DNA from: Trifolium pratense
Taxonomy: Eukaryota > Streptophyta > Magnoliopsida > Fabales > Fabaceae
Reading direction: 5' to 3'
DNA: 64,000 nucleotides
Assembly (NCBI RefSeq): GCF_020283565.1
Contig: NC_060060.1
Coordinates: 124,001-188,000 of the forward strand
Under the pieces are notes generated by a model. The model searched no databases. It saw only the letters and a program-made list of their open reading frames with translations, and was not told where the DNA came from. How positions within the stretch are numbered: the first letter of the stretch is position 1; the number at the start of each line of letters is the position of its first letter. The position numbers and the translations under genes were made by a program. Positions 33,720-44,183 of the stretch are shown in pieces.

Positions 33720-35041
33720 GTGTAATAATATTTAATTTGAGCATCATATTTAGACACGGATTCGTATATTAAAAAAAAAATCATAAAAGAGAAAAAAATA
33801 TTAAATGTAAGGTAGTTTAATTGATACTCGTCCTAAACAATTCATTTTTTATATTTGTTATATAATTGATGTATTTTATCTGTAATACAGATCGATCACA
33901 TATATAAATTATTCACTAAACTGGAAAAATCAACTATTTTTTATAAAATATATCAGAAGTAGTAGTCACTACGTAAAATTATTTGAGATGTTAGACTTTG
34001 AATCTCAGATTCTTCACTTCATTGTATTTATAATGTATTAATGTTGCTACTAAAAACTACATAAAAAAAATGTCAAAAAAAAAAACTACATATTAAAAAA
34101 ACACAGAAAAATACTGTATTGAATAGTGTATATTTTTAAAACAATCAAATAAGTTTTTTTTTTTTTTTGAGAAATAAGTATATTTTTATTTTTGGTCAAA
34201 AATGATATACAGTATATTTTAATCTGCATGTTCAAATATTGTACACGAATTATTTTGCGACCATGTACTTTAGTTTTTGTGGGTGATAATGTACTTTTTT
34301 TTCATATTTAAAAGTAAAACGTTTATAATATGGAACATTCTTTTTTTTAGACAGCAATACAATTTTTTGACACAGTGATACATTTTTTTATGATAAAAAA
34401 AAAATTAAAAAAATGTCAATATCCAATATTTGTATAGCACGTGATTTAAATCAAACAATGTGCTATACATGGCTCATATATTTTTTATTTTTTTGAAAGG
34501 ACAGTCATTTATATATTTTTTTATTTATAATCGTTCATATTTTTAACTTACAAAATGTGGAGGTATCTATGTGCTGGTATATAGATCGGTTCCTTCGTGG
34601 TTCGTACTACTATAATAATATTTGAATCGATGAAAATATATAAATTTGAACGCCTTCCTCGCATCTCGATTAATACATTTGTTTATTTTTTGAAGGTATC
34701 TCGAATTTTTTTTAGTTTTTTTTTCTTTGAATCTCGATTTATTTTCTAGTTAATTAATAGTTATTGAGACATTTTATATTAACAAGTCTAAAAAGGAGCG
34801 GTGCAGGACGGCCTAACTAGTGGTGATGGGTTGACAATCTCACCCCGTCGAGAAGGGCAATGTATGATTTGGAAAGCGGTGGTTTGGTCCCTTTGACGGT
34901 TCAGAAGGAAGAGGGAGTAGCGACACTAACATTGGGAGTATCGCTACTCCCTCTCCCTACTGCAGCGTCAGTTTGTGTCCCTATATAGGGATATTACGGG
35001 AAATAAGTTTGAGAGGGGGGTATACGGGAAATAAGAGGGGT
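33720..35041. other. Intergenic, no gene
   Basis: AT-rich to about 34790, then a less AT-rich block up to the Tat element. That block contains a 43-bp hairpin (34911-34953) with a perfect 13-bp stem GAGGGAGTAGCGA and a repeated phrase TACGGGAAATAAG at 34995 and 35023. Confidence 0.45.
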
Positions 35042-35046
35042 CCAGG

Positions 35047-35836
35047 TGTTTACACTGATTTTTGGTAAACAACCGCTAGTTTAAATTAATTACTTGAGAG
35101 ATCAACTAGTAAATCTCGGGACAATTGTTCATGCATTTTGTTAAAGGAAACTTGGAAGTTTATTTTTGAAGACATCCTTATTTTATAAAAGAACAATATG
35201 TTTAATTTCTGAAACATATGTTAAATGCAATTAAAGCAAGTTCACTCGAACGAGGGAACCAATAAAAAGCAGAATTGGTAAACGCTTTAAGAAAATAAAG
35301 ACTTATGAAAAAGTAAATTTGCATTTAGAATGTAAAAGTTACAAAGAAAATGTAAAGGTTCACCGATTCATACATCTTTCTCGAATAACTCGTTTCTCGC
35401 TTTAACATGGATACTTTGAGTGTTTGAGATTTTGTGTAAATGAATTGTGACCCCTACTTCGACTACATATACTTCTATTTATAGAAAATTAAGCAACGTC
35501 TATCCTAACGTTAAACTACTAAACTTCAGCCACGCGTCCTTTGCATTTGAAATGAACCAAGGCCTGTAAACCGTTGTAACCGTCGAAGTCGAATCACCCT
35601 TAAATGATAAAAATTGCTCTAAGTCCACCATTCTTGACTACTTCGATTCATTGGCTTCCATCGAAAGATTCTTTCAGTCTCGAGCTATGAAGCTTTTCCA
35701 TTAGGATTCTCTTGTTCTTGAAGACATTAAAGACTAAGGCTACCTAAAGCCATCTCAACAGGTTTTTATAGCAATAAATGTCTTTGGAACTGGAGATTAT
35801 AACATATTTTACCTTGAGCTAAAATATGGGATAACA
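35047..35836 (-). repeat. 3' LTR of the Tat element
   Basis: 790 bp, TGTTTACACTG...GGATAACA on the plus strand, near-identical to 40809-41598. Confidence 0.93.
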
Positions 35837-35901
35837 AATTGCCCCCAAAAATGCCTATTTCGATTTGAATGACTCGAATGAAATAAGAGATTGGCATTTT
35901 T

Positions 35902-37737
35902 TCAAAGTACCTCTTTCCAAATGCCATTCCTTTTCTTTCGATTTGATGATGTCATGGTATTTAAGAAGATAACCGTTTCACTTCTTTCAAAACTGTCACG
36001 TTCTGAATCACCTTTTATTTTAATGTCTTTTGCCCCCAGGCTTAATAATATTTCTAATCCTGCTATCAAAGCCTCATATTCAGCCTCATTGTTCGAACAA
36101 ATACCATTAATCCTGTATTTGAACTTAGTAGGAATCTTTTGTGGGGAAATTATCAAAATACCTATCCCAGTACCATGTTGATGTCTAGACCCATCGAAAT
36201 ACAGAGTCCATGGTTCTAGAGCAATGTAATTTTGAGGTGATTCGATTGCTGAATGATCAACAATGAAGTCAGCCACTATTTGGCCTTTAATTGCTTTCAA
36301 AGGCTTGTATGAAAGTGAATATTCAGAAAGAGCTAAAGCCCATCTTCCAATTCTACTATGTAAAATTGGTTTTAGCAACATATGTTTAATAACATCATAA
36401 TGAGAATAAACATAAACATCAATAGGCTTTATATAATGCTTTAATTTCATACAAGAAAAGTACAAACAAAGACAAAGCTTTTCAATACTACTATATCTAG
36501 TTTCAACATCATTAAGGACCCTACTTAGATAATAAATGGCCCTTTCTTCGCCATTTTCGTCCTCTTGGGCTAACATACTACCTAATGTGGTATCAGATGC
36601 TGAAATATACAACTTCATAGACTTATTTCTAATTGGTGGCATCAGAGTTGGAGGATTAGACAAATATCTTTTGATTGCATCGAATGCTTCTTGCTGATCC
36701 TGCCCCCAAGTAAAAACATCCTCTTTCTTGAGTCGAAGCAATGGTGAAAAAGCTTGAGCTTTACCACTTAGATTCGAAATGAATCTTCTCAGAAAGTTGA
36801 TTTTTCCCAACAAGGATTGAAGTTGCTTTTTGTTTGTTGGAGGGTTAGTCTCCAAAATCGCTTTTGTCTTGTTTTGGTTTATTTCAATGCCTTTTTTATG
36901 CACCACAAACCCAAGGAAATCTCCTGCATGCACACAAAAAGCACATTTCAATGGATTCATTTTCAATCCATATTTTCTCATTCTTTCGAATGACTTTTTT
37001 AAACAAACCAAATGATCATTTTGTGATGATGATTTAACAATAATATCATCAATATATACTTGCATAAAAGTATCTATAAAATCATGGAAAATTGAGTTCA
37101 TTGCTCTTTGGTATGTGGCTCCAGCATTTTTCAATCCAAATGGCATTACGACCCATTCATAGGTACCCAAAGCCCCTGGGCATCGAAAAGCTGTTTTTGC
37201 CACATCTTCCTCAGCGATAAAAATTTGGTTATATCCAGAATACCCATCTAACATGCTAAGATATTCAAAACCTGCTGCTGAATCTATTAACATTTCTGCT
37301 ACAGGCATCGAATATTCATCTTTAGGGGTAGCATTGTTTAAGTCCCTAAAATCTATACATATTCTAAGAGAACCATTTTTCTTAATGACAGGAACTATAT
37401 TTGCTAACCATTCGACATACCTGGCAGTCCGGATGAACTTGCTTCTCAGCAGCCTTTCAATTTCCTCCTTGATCTTAGATAGGATTTCTGGTGCGAATCT
37501 TCTTGGTGATTGTTTAACTGGTTTCTTGTCTGGTCGAATGGGTAATCTATGTTCGACCAAATTTCTGTCTAAACCTGGCATTTCATTGTAATCCCAAGCG
37601 AAACAATCTTTGAACTCTTTAAGGAGTTCGACCAGTTTATCACGCAGGTCCTTTGGGATATTGGCACTTATGTACGTTGGCCTTTTGATAGAGCCATCTC
37701 CAATATCTATTTCTTCCAAAGGATCTTGGGCCTGCAT
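35902..37737 (-). CDS. Tat reverse transcriptase-RNase H, truncated before integrase
   Basis: The open frame encodes Ty3-type reverse transcriptase with RPDKKPVKQSPRRFAPE, the catalytic aspartate region CIDFRDLNNATPKDEY, and the YIDD active site (QVYIDDIIVKS). The usual RNase H follows (KLYISASDTTLGSMLAQ) and then a second, archaeal-like RNase H (LEPWTLYFDGSRHQHG, NNEAEYEALIAGLEI, IKGDSE). The double RNase H marks the Tat lineage. After GDSE the protein switches abruptly to an unrelated 30-residue tail, so the end of RNase H and the whole integrase were deleted. The frame starts 35 bases after the gag stop in a different frame. The listed start is simply the first in-frame start codon. Confidence 0.9.
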   Translation of the reverse strand: MQAQDPLEEIDIGDGSIKRPTYISANIPKDLRDKLVELLKEFKDCFAWDYNEMPGLDRNLVEHRLPIRPDKKPVKQSPRRFAPEILSKIKEEIERLLRSKFIRTARYVEWLANIVPVIKKNGSLRICIDFRDLNNATPKDEYSMPVAEMLIDSAAGFEYLSMLDGYSGYNQIFIAEEDVAKTAFRCPGALGTYEWVVMPFGLKNAGATYQRAMNSIFHDFIDTFMQVYIDDIIVKSSSQNDHLVCLKKSFERMRKYGLKMNPLKCAFCVHAGDFLGFVVHKKGIEINQNKTKAILETNPPTNKKQLQSLLGKINFLRRFISNLSGKAQAFSPLLRLKKEDVFTWGQDQQEAFDAIKRYLSNPPTLMPPIRNKSMKLYISASDTTLGSMLAQEDENGEERAIYYLSRVLNDVETRYSSIEKLCLCLYFSCMKLKHYIKPIDVYVYSHYDVIKHMLLKPILHSRIGRWALALSEYSLSYKPLKAIKGQIVADFIVDHSAIESPQNYIALEPWTLYFDGSRHQHGTGIGILIISPQKIPTKFKYRINGICSNNEAEYEALIAGLEILLSLGAKDIKIKGDSERDSFERSETVIFLNTMTSSNRKKRNGIWKEVL

Positions 37738-37772
37738 CTTTTGACTGGAACTGGAAGGATCTTTCTCAAATC

Positions 37773-40685
37773 CTAATGGTTCTTCATTCCCTCAGTTGGC
37801 CTTTCAAAATTGGCCATCTGTTCCTCTAAGCAGCCATTATTCATTACATAATAACACATTGGCTTGTGTAAAGCCAATTCAGACTCATCGAATTCATCCT
37901 CCCCTTCAGTCACTTCTGACCACACGTCATATTCAGCAGGGAGGATCGAAACTACGTTCACCAGCACATCAAACTCGGGATCTGAATCAAGGAGATCCTC
38001 ATCTTCCATGTTCTCTCCTTCAAACTCATTCTCAACCTTTTGATCATCCTCTGGTTGAGTCAATCTTTCTTTCAGAGGCCTTCTAGCCACTTCGACAACC
38101 TGTTTTCCTTTGTTGTCTTCAGTCTTTTGAGTCTCTTGAAGGGAGAGCCTTTGTTGGCGCTGATGCCTACGCCATTGTGTGCGGGTCATGGGATTCTTTC
38201 CCTTGTAATTGTTTCTGTAAGCATAATTCTTCGAATCAACAGAATGACTCGAACTTCCCTTGTCAACAGAATTTCTGACAAAGTTGGATGCATGACCATG
38301 AACCCATTTGTTCATTGGTGATTTGTTGGATGGCACAAACGTATTTGGGTTGCCCAACCTTTGATGTATTGGTTTAGCATGCGCCATGTTCTGTTTTTTC
38401 ATTGGCCTTGAGTTTGGCCAATTCTCTTTGTTTCTTCTGAATGGTATAAACTTGTTAAGGCCCTCAGTAGCCTTCTTGTCGAATACAGCACTGCACCTTG
38501 GGCAAAGCATCACCTCGGACTTGTTAAGCTTACACCTTTGTAGAAAATCAATCAGTTCCTCTTCAGCCCCAGGATATACTACTTTCATTTTTTCATAGTA
38601 TTCATTCTCTGGAATAGAAACTAATTGAGCGCCTCCTGATAAGTCCATGGCATCGATCATCAAGCATTCGACCGGTTCCACATAGGAAGCATCAGATATT
38701 TGTAGTGGATCTTCGTCAATTTTCATCTTGTGTCCGGATTTCTCTCCAAACTTCAGCCTTCCATCTTTCAAAGCTTTTTGAACCAGATCCCTGAAAAGAA
38801 CACATTGTGAGGTTTTATGACCCAAAAAATTATGAAATTTGCAAAAACCTCTTTTCTTTTGCTGTTCAAGGGGAGGCACTTTCAATCCCTTTGGAACAAC
38901 AATTTGGCCATCAGTAACCAACAAATCAAATATTTCATCACATTTAGTTATATCAAACGAATAAGTTTTAGCGACAAATTTATCATTCTTGGGTTCGACA
39001 GGATTTTTTCCATTCGAAGGTTTTAGTAATTTGCAGACATAGGGAGGGCCAGGTTTTAATTCGGCCACATTAATTTCATTATCCTCTATGTCTCCATAGT
39101 TTATCACATATTCCTCATCATCATCATCTAAAGTTTCAACATAAGCAATCTTTTCCCTTTTTTGAAACTTCGATGATCTTGCCTTTTCAGCCTTAAGGCG
39201 TTCGACCTGTCTTACCCTATCTGCTAATTGTGCCATGTCTCTTAGATGTTGTGTATCTAATTTCTTTCGAATTGAATAATCTAGGCCTCCTGCAGCCATT
39301 TCGACTAACTCATGTTCAGGCACTTGGGTAAAGCATCTAGCCTTAAGTAGCCTAAATCGATTCAAATAGTCATCTATGGACTCTGGTGCCTTTCTCCTGA
39401 CACTGGCCAATTCCTTCAAACTAATCTTAGATTGGCCCATATAAAACTGTTCATGGAAAGCCCTTTCCAATTGAGTCCAATGCTGAATCGAACGGGGGGA
39501 AAGAGTTGTGAACCAAGTGAAAGCATTTTTTGTTAGGGAATTTGGGAAATATTTCAACCTTAAATTTTCGTTATCTGCCAAATTTCCTGCTTCGGCAAAA
39601 AATCTTGCCACATGTTCCACTGTTGACTCGGTTGTGTCCCCAGCAAACTTTGTGAATTTGGGGATCTTCCATCCCCTTGGCAATTCAGTTTGTAACACGT
39701 ATTCAGATAATGGGGAAATAAAGTTAGGCCTATGTAGGCCAACATTGAAACCATTTTGAGTTAAAATAGTTTCGACTAAATTTGCCAAGTTATCTTGTTG
39801 CGCAAAATTATTTCTTTGCACATTTCGAACCACTTCGTCAGCATTCTGATTTCGATTAACCAAAATTACTTCAGGCTCTGGCACATGGTGCACCACTGGA
39901 GCCGGTGGTTCCTCTTGTACCACTTGTGGTATTTGATCGTTTGGAACTTCGTTGTTCACACGAAACCCTTGGTGCTGAACCTGTGTTTGGTTTCGAATGG
40001 GCTGAAGGTTTTGGTTAGGCATTGTAGGAGTGCCAAAGAAATCTGCAATCCGCCCCATCTGATGGGCTAGCAACTGATAATTATTATTTGTATTGTTGAT
40101 TAAAGGGTTCAAAATAGTCCCCAATTGTGAAGTCAGAGTATTAACCATTTCATGATTACTCTCGTCCATTTGTTGTCGAAAAGACATCATAGTTACATTG
40201 GTTAAATTTTGTAAGGCAATATCTCTAGTCCTATTTCCCACAACAGAGGCTGCTGGGGAAGGCATGGTACTCCTGTCAGGATTTGGGTTAGAATTGTGTA
40301 AGCCTGCCATCAGAGAATCTGGCATTCCTAATCCTGATTGGTTCAACAGAAACGATCGAATGGGGCTCCTTACATCTTCAGCACCAGGCTGACTGCCCCC
40401 TATACCATGTGATACTAACGAAGATATCGACCCAGATACAGTCGAACTCGTTGAGGGCATTGTTACCCCTATATTCCCAAAACTGACTGCAGGAACGCTC
40501 GAAGCAGATGTTCCAGAGCCTTGGGCCATGACAGTAGCGTTACTAATTGACGCTTGTGTTGGCTGTCCTTCAGGATTTGGGACATTGTTGTTATTGTTTT
40601 GATTATTATTTGGTGGTCTAACCATTTTTGATCTAGATTTGACACTAGTTAAATTTGGTAAAGATTTACCACTTCTCAAATGCAT
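37773..40685 (-). CDS. Tat gag-like polyprotein
   Basis: A 970-residue open frame starts MHLRSGKSLP, a start typical of this lineage. An N-terminal Q/N/S-rich region is followed at about 370-450 by the Retrotrans_gag core (LRLKYFPNSLTKNAFTWF, WTQLERAFHEQFY). A zinc-binding-like C-x2-H-x4-H-x4-C motif (CKFHNFLGHKTSQC) is at about 615, a CPRC pair lies further on, and the C-terminus is acidic. I find no D-[ST]-G-A aspartic protease motif, so processing would depend on another element. It is uninterrupted, in line with recent insertion. Confidence 0.85.
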   Translation of the reverse strand: MHLRSGKSLPNLTSVKSRSKMVRPPNNNQNNNNNVPNPEGQPTQASISNATVMAQGSGTSASSVPAVSFGNIGVTMPSTSSTVSGSISSLVSHGIGGSQPGAEDVRSPIRSFLLNQSGLGMPDSLMAGLHNSNPNPDRSTMPSPAASVVGNRTRDIALQNLTNVTMMSFRQQMDESNHEMVNTLTSQLGTILNPLINNTNNNYQLLAHQMGRIADFFGTPTMPNQNLQPIRNQTQVQHQGFRVNNEVPNDQIPQVVQEEPPAPVVHHVPEPEVILVNRNQNADEVVRNVQRNNFAQQDNLANLVETILTQNGFNVGLHRPNFISPLSEYVLQTELPRGWKIPKFTKFAGDTTESTVEHVARFFAEAGNLADNENLRLKYFPNSLTKNAFTWFTTLSPRSIQHWTQLERAFHEQFYMGQSKISLKELASVRRKAPESIDDYLNRFRLLKARCFTQVPEHELVEMAAGGLDYSIRKKLDTQHLRDMAQLADRVRQVERLKAEKARSSKFQKREKIAYVETLDDDDEEYVINYGDIEDNEINVAELKPGPPYVCKLLKPSNGKNPVEPKNDKFVAKTYSFDITKCDEIFDLLVTDGQIVVPKGLKVPPLEQQKKRGFCKFHNFLGHKTSQCVLFRDLVQKALKDGRLKFGEKSGHKMKIDEDPLQISDASYVEPVECLMIDAMDLSGGAQLVSIPENEYYEKMKVVYPGAEEELIDFLQRCKLNKSEVMLCPRCSAVFDKKATEGLNKFIPFRRNKENWPNSRPMKKQNMAHAKPIHQRLGNPNTFVPSNKSPMNKWVHGHASNFVRNSVDKGSSSHSVDSKNYAYRNNYKGKNPMTRTQWRRHQRQQRLSLQETQKTEDNKGKQVVEVARRPLKERLTQPEDDQKVENEFEGENMEDEDLLDSDPEFDVLVNVVSILPAEYDVWSEVTEGEDEFDESELALHKPMCYYVMNNGCLEEQMANFERPTEGMKNH

Positions 40686-40784
40686 ACAAAATCAAAACAC
40701 AAACTATAAACACTAACTGTCTTAATACTTGTAAAAGGATTTTTAGAAAATAAACTTTTAAACAATGTAAATTGCACAAAACAA

Positions 40785-40805
40785 CCCGTCCCACTGGGCG
40801 TGCCA
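40785..40805 (-). other. Primer-binding site of the Tat element
   Basis: Three bases inside the 5' LTR, the minus strand reads TGGCACGCCCAGTGGGACGG. Its complement ends in CCA like a tRNA 3' end. Tat elements often use tRNA-Arg; I have not verified which tRNA this matches. Confidence 0.7.
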
Positions 40806-40808
40806 ATT

Positions 40809-41598
40809 TGTTTACACTGATTTTTGGTAAACAACCGCTAGTTTAAATTAATTACTTGAGAGATCAACTAGTAAATCTCGGGACAATTGTTCATGCATTT
40901 TGTTAAAGGAAACTTGGAAGTTTATTTTTGAAGACATCCTTATTTTATAAAAGAACAATATGTTTAATTTCTGAAACATATGTTAAATGCAATTAAAGCA
41001 AGTTCACTCGAACGAGGGAACCAATAAAAAGCAGAATTGGTAAACGCTTTAAGAAAATAAAGACTTATGAAAAAGTAAATTTGCATTTAGAATGTAAAAG
41101 TTACAAAGAAAATGTAAAGGTTCACCGATTCATACATCTTTCTCGAATAACTCGTTTCTCGCTTTAACATGGATACTTTGAGTGTTTGAGATTTTGTGTA
41201 AATGAATTGTGACCCCTACTTCGACTACATATACTTCTATTTATAGAAAATTAAGTAACGTCTATCCTAACGTTAAACTACTAAACTTCAGCCACGCGTC
41301 CTTTGCATTTGAAATGAACCAAGGCCTGTAAACCGTTGTAACCGTCGAAGTCGAATCACCCTTAAATGATAAAAATTGCTCTAAGTCCACCATTCTTGAC
41401 TACTTCGATTCATTGGCTTCCATCGAAAGATTCTTTCAGTCTCGAGCTATGAAGCTTTTCCATTAGGATTCTCTTGTTCTTGAAGACATTAAAGACTAAG
41501 GCTACCTAAAGCCATCTCAACAGGTTTTTATAGCAATAAATGTCTTTGGAACTGGAGATTATAACATATTTTACCTTGAGCTAAAATATGGGATAACA
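40809..41598 (-). repeat. 5' LTR of the Tat element
   Basis: 790 bp, the partner of 35047-35836. It drives transcription on the minus strand. Confidence 0.93.
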
Positions 41599-41603
41599 CC
41601 AGG

Positions 41604-42955
41604 GGTATATTTTGGGGGAAAAAAATTTAATTCTAGAAGTATTTATTTCCATGACTCGGGCACTCAAAAAGATTAACCATTGAATATTCTAGAAAAGATT
41701 CTATTATTGATACTTATTTTTTGACTCAGTCCTTCTAGAAGCTTAGCTACTCAATCACATAACTTTCTTTATTTGCACTAGCAAATTTGTAAACATTTTA
41801 GTGTCACACAAGTGGTCCAAGTGCAGAATATACTATTTTTGTATCATATGAGTCAACTTCCTAAATTTTCATGGCAACCTTATTATGTATGTATCGTGTT
41901 GAATATTTAAATTTTGTTTGCTACACATGGCCATGTGAGTTGGTGGGGGTATCCCTCTACTACGGCATGTTTCTATCACGAATTAAGGGATACGATATAT
42001 ATCTTGGTAACTCCCATAAAACAATTTGGGCATTTTTTAAGTGCATTTTTTGTAGTGTAGTAGTAGTAGTTGTACGTTTATATTATAAAAAGGTAAATTT
42101 TAATTTATGTAAGTGTAATTTGCTGTAATTCCTGAGTTGTTTGGTGGTGAAGAATTTCTAATTTTAGAGTGTTTTTTAAGACTTGGTTTAAATATTTTAG
42201 TGTCATTTGTAGTTTTGGTACATTTTATATTTAGAGTGAAATTTTGGTATTAAATAAATACTTATTGTAAGGGTAAATAAAAGAATTCTCATTGATTACT
42301 ATTCAATAGAGGCATGCCATATACGAGTCCAAATCCTTTCCATTTTGAGAAGAAATTGCTATCTACATTTCTTTTTACAAGTAACAGACACGTGGCAAAA
42401 CAAGCATCAACGGTGATGATTTGCTCATTAGTCTTTTATTTAATTTTTTATTAATTATTGATAACAAAATCGAGAACGCAACTAATGTTTCTCGTTTGGT
42501 TCAATTTTTGTCGAACCCATAACGGACGATAACCGGCAGTGATTGACAGCGATCGACATGGAACTCTTTTCATTACAATTTTCGAAAAGCTGATAGAAAA
42601 TTACTTCTGTGAAGGGGAAGAATTAGTCGACACAAAATGAGCACCAAATCTACCATCTCTCACAACGACAAAATCCGATTGATTTTGGAAAAGCTTCATA
42701 AACAACAAAAAAAGTAAATTAAGTCTTATCCAAATTGGGAAATCCTTAATGAAACTACCAAAACAAATGAATTCAATATCAGAAATGACGGAAACGGAAT
42801 CGTCGGGGCAAATTCGGAGAAGCGGAGGTGGCAGCGGGATGGACGCGATGTGAAGAAGAAGGGATGGACACCACTTTGCTCCAAAAGTTGAATTCATTTT
42901 TATAAAACGAATAAATCTCAACCGTGTATACACCCTAATACCACATGTCTATTAC
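41604..42955. other. Intergenic; one weak antisense open frame
   Basis: A dispersed-repeat copy lies at 41780-41900. An antisense frame at 42601-42933 (98 codons from MNSTFGAKW) is less AT-rich than its surroundings, but I recognise no domain and do not call it a gene. Confidence 0.35.
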
Positions 42956-43145
42956 CAGGGACGGACCTAAGAAGAAGGTTATGTGGGCTTGTGCCCCCAC
43001 TTTCATTTGGATTTTTTTTAAATAGTAGTACTATACATATGCTACATTATATATAAAATAAATTATTATAGTAGGTAAATTTGATAGTAGCCCACACTTA
43101 TTTTTTTGTGTAGCTTGTTTAAGTCCGAGACATTCATTTTTTGTA

Positions 43146-43401
43146 CTCCCTCCGTCCCATAATGAGTGAGTCAGTTGACTGTGTCACGCATGTCAATGCA
43201 TAACTTTGATGATTAATATTTTTAATTGTATAATAGTAAAAATTATAAAAATATGATATTTTGAAAATACTCATCGAGATGAATTCAACATCTTATATGT
43301 TAATATTTATTTTTATTTATTAGTAGAAAAATAGGGTCAAAGTAAAATATGTGAATAGTATATATAGTCAAAATGGCTCACTCATTTTGGGACAGAGGGA
43401 G
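43146..43401. mobile_element. Stowaway MITE inside the hAT relic
   Basis: Ends CTCCCTCCGTCCCATAATGA and TTTTGGGACAGAGGGAG are inverted repeats bordered by TA on both sides (43144-43145, 43402-43403). 256 bp, non-coding. Confidence 0.88.
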
Positions 43402-43439
43402 TATTTGATAAGGAGAGATTGATTCGTTTAACGTAATTT

Positions 43440-43829
43440 TATATTTCTGAGTTTTCTCCAATTGAATTATTGGCACCGGATGGTTAGCTTGAAAATTATT
43501 TCTTAGATGTATGATCTTACAATGAATTTTCAGAATTAGGGGGTTTGGCGACCTCTATAAAGCTAGTAGAGACCAGAAAACATGTTGTGTATTCGTTGAT
43601 ATATTTACTTTTAGAATTATATTTGATATTATCAGTGGCAACTGCAACAGCTGAATGATCATTCTCTGCAATGGATTTTATCCAGAATCGGATGTGGAAT
43701 TGCATGAGAGATGACTGGTTATATAATTGTGTAGTTACTTATATTGAGAGAGATATTTTTATTGATGTTGAAAAAGAGAAAATCATTCAATGTTTCGAGA
43801 ATATGGAAGGTCGTATAGAACAATCATGA
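43440..43829 (+). pseudogene. hAT transposase C-terminal (dimerisation domain) remnant
   Basis: The frame ending at TGA 43827-43829 reads ELGGLATSIKLVETRKHVVY, then VATATAE, a stop, SFSAMDFIQNRMWNCMRDDW, YIERDIFIDVEKEKI. This is the hAT C-terminal dimerisation domain of the type found in plant zinc-finger MYM/TTF-like hAT proteins. Two in-frame TGAs interrupt it, and everything N-terminal is missing. The encoding element is the surrounding hAT relic. Confidence 0.85.
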
Positions 43830-43840
43830 TGTATTTTTAT

Positions 43841-43967
43841 GCTTGTCCCGACCTTAATTATAAACAAATTTCTACTTTTTAGATTCATTGAATAACTAAT
43901 GCTTTTTAATTTCCCAATGAATCTAAAAAAGTACTACCAATTTGCTAATAATTAAGGCCGGGGGAAA
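43841..43967. mobile_element. Small MITE inside the hAT relic
   Basis: GTCCCGACCTTAATTATAA...TTTTTAGATTCATTG pairs with CAATGAATCTAAAAA...TAATAATTAAGGCCGGGGGA. Boundaries are approximate. Confidence 0.65.
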
Positions 43968-44094
43968 TATATATTTAATGATGCAATTTTATAGCGACCC
44001 CACTACACAAAACTTCTGGGTCCGTCCCTGTCTATTACATAAGAAGAGAAATGGAGATTCCCATTTCTAGTGGAAATGGAGAGGATCTGGATCC

Positions 44095-44098
<4 letters not shown>

Positions 44099-44180
<82 letters not shown>
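44099..44180. repeat. (TA)n microsatellite, left of the foldback element
   Basis: About 41 TA units directly abut the foldback element. A further AT run (46209-46240) abuts its other end. Confidence 0.95.

Positions 44181-44183
<3 letters not shown>

Larger units (their letters stand above)
35047..41598 (-). mobile_element. Ty3/gypsy Tat-lineage retrotransposon, recent but internally deleted
   Basis: Two 790-bp LTRs in direct orientation bound the element, which is flanked by a perfect 5-bp target duplication CCAGG (35042-35046 and 41599-41603). Reading on the minus strand, the order is LTR, primer site, gag ORF, RT/RNase H ORF, purine-rich TTTTTGGGGGC tract, LTR. I noticed one LTR difference (C/T near 35493 versus 41255), implying a recent insertion. 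At 6552 bp it is short for this lineage: no protease signature and no integrase are found. Confidence 0.93.
42956..44030 (+). mobile_element. hAT element relic with transposase fragment and nested MITEs
   Basis: Ends CAGGGACGGACCTAAG and TTCTGGGTCCGTCCCTG are terminal inverted repeats, flanked by a perfect 8-bp duplication TCTATTAC (42948-42955 and 44031-44038). Inside are the C-terminus of a hAT transposase and two later MITE insertions. Confidence 0.92.

Noticed and set aside
42601..42933. 110-codon antisense frame
   Set aside because: Plausible composition but no recognisable domain, no splice or promoter evidence, and a neighbouring transposon.
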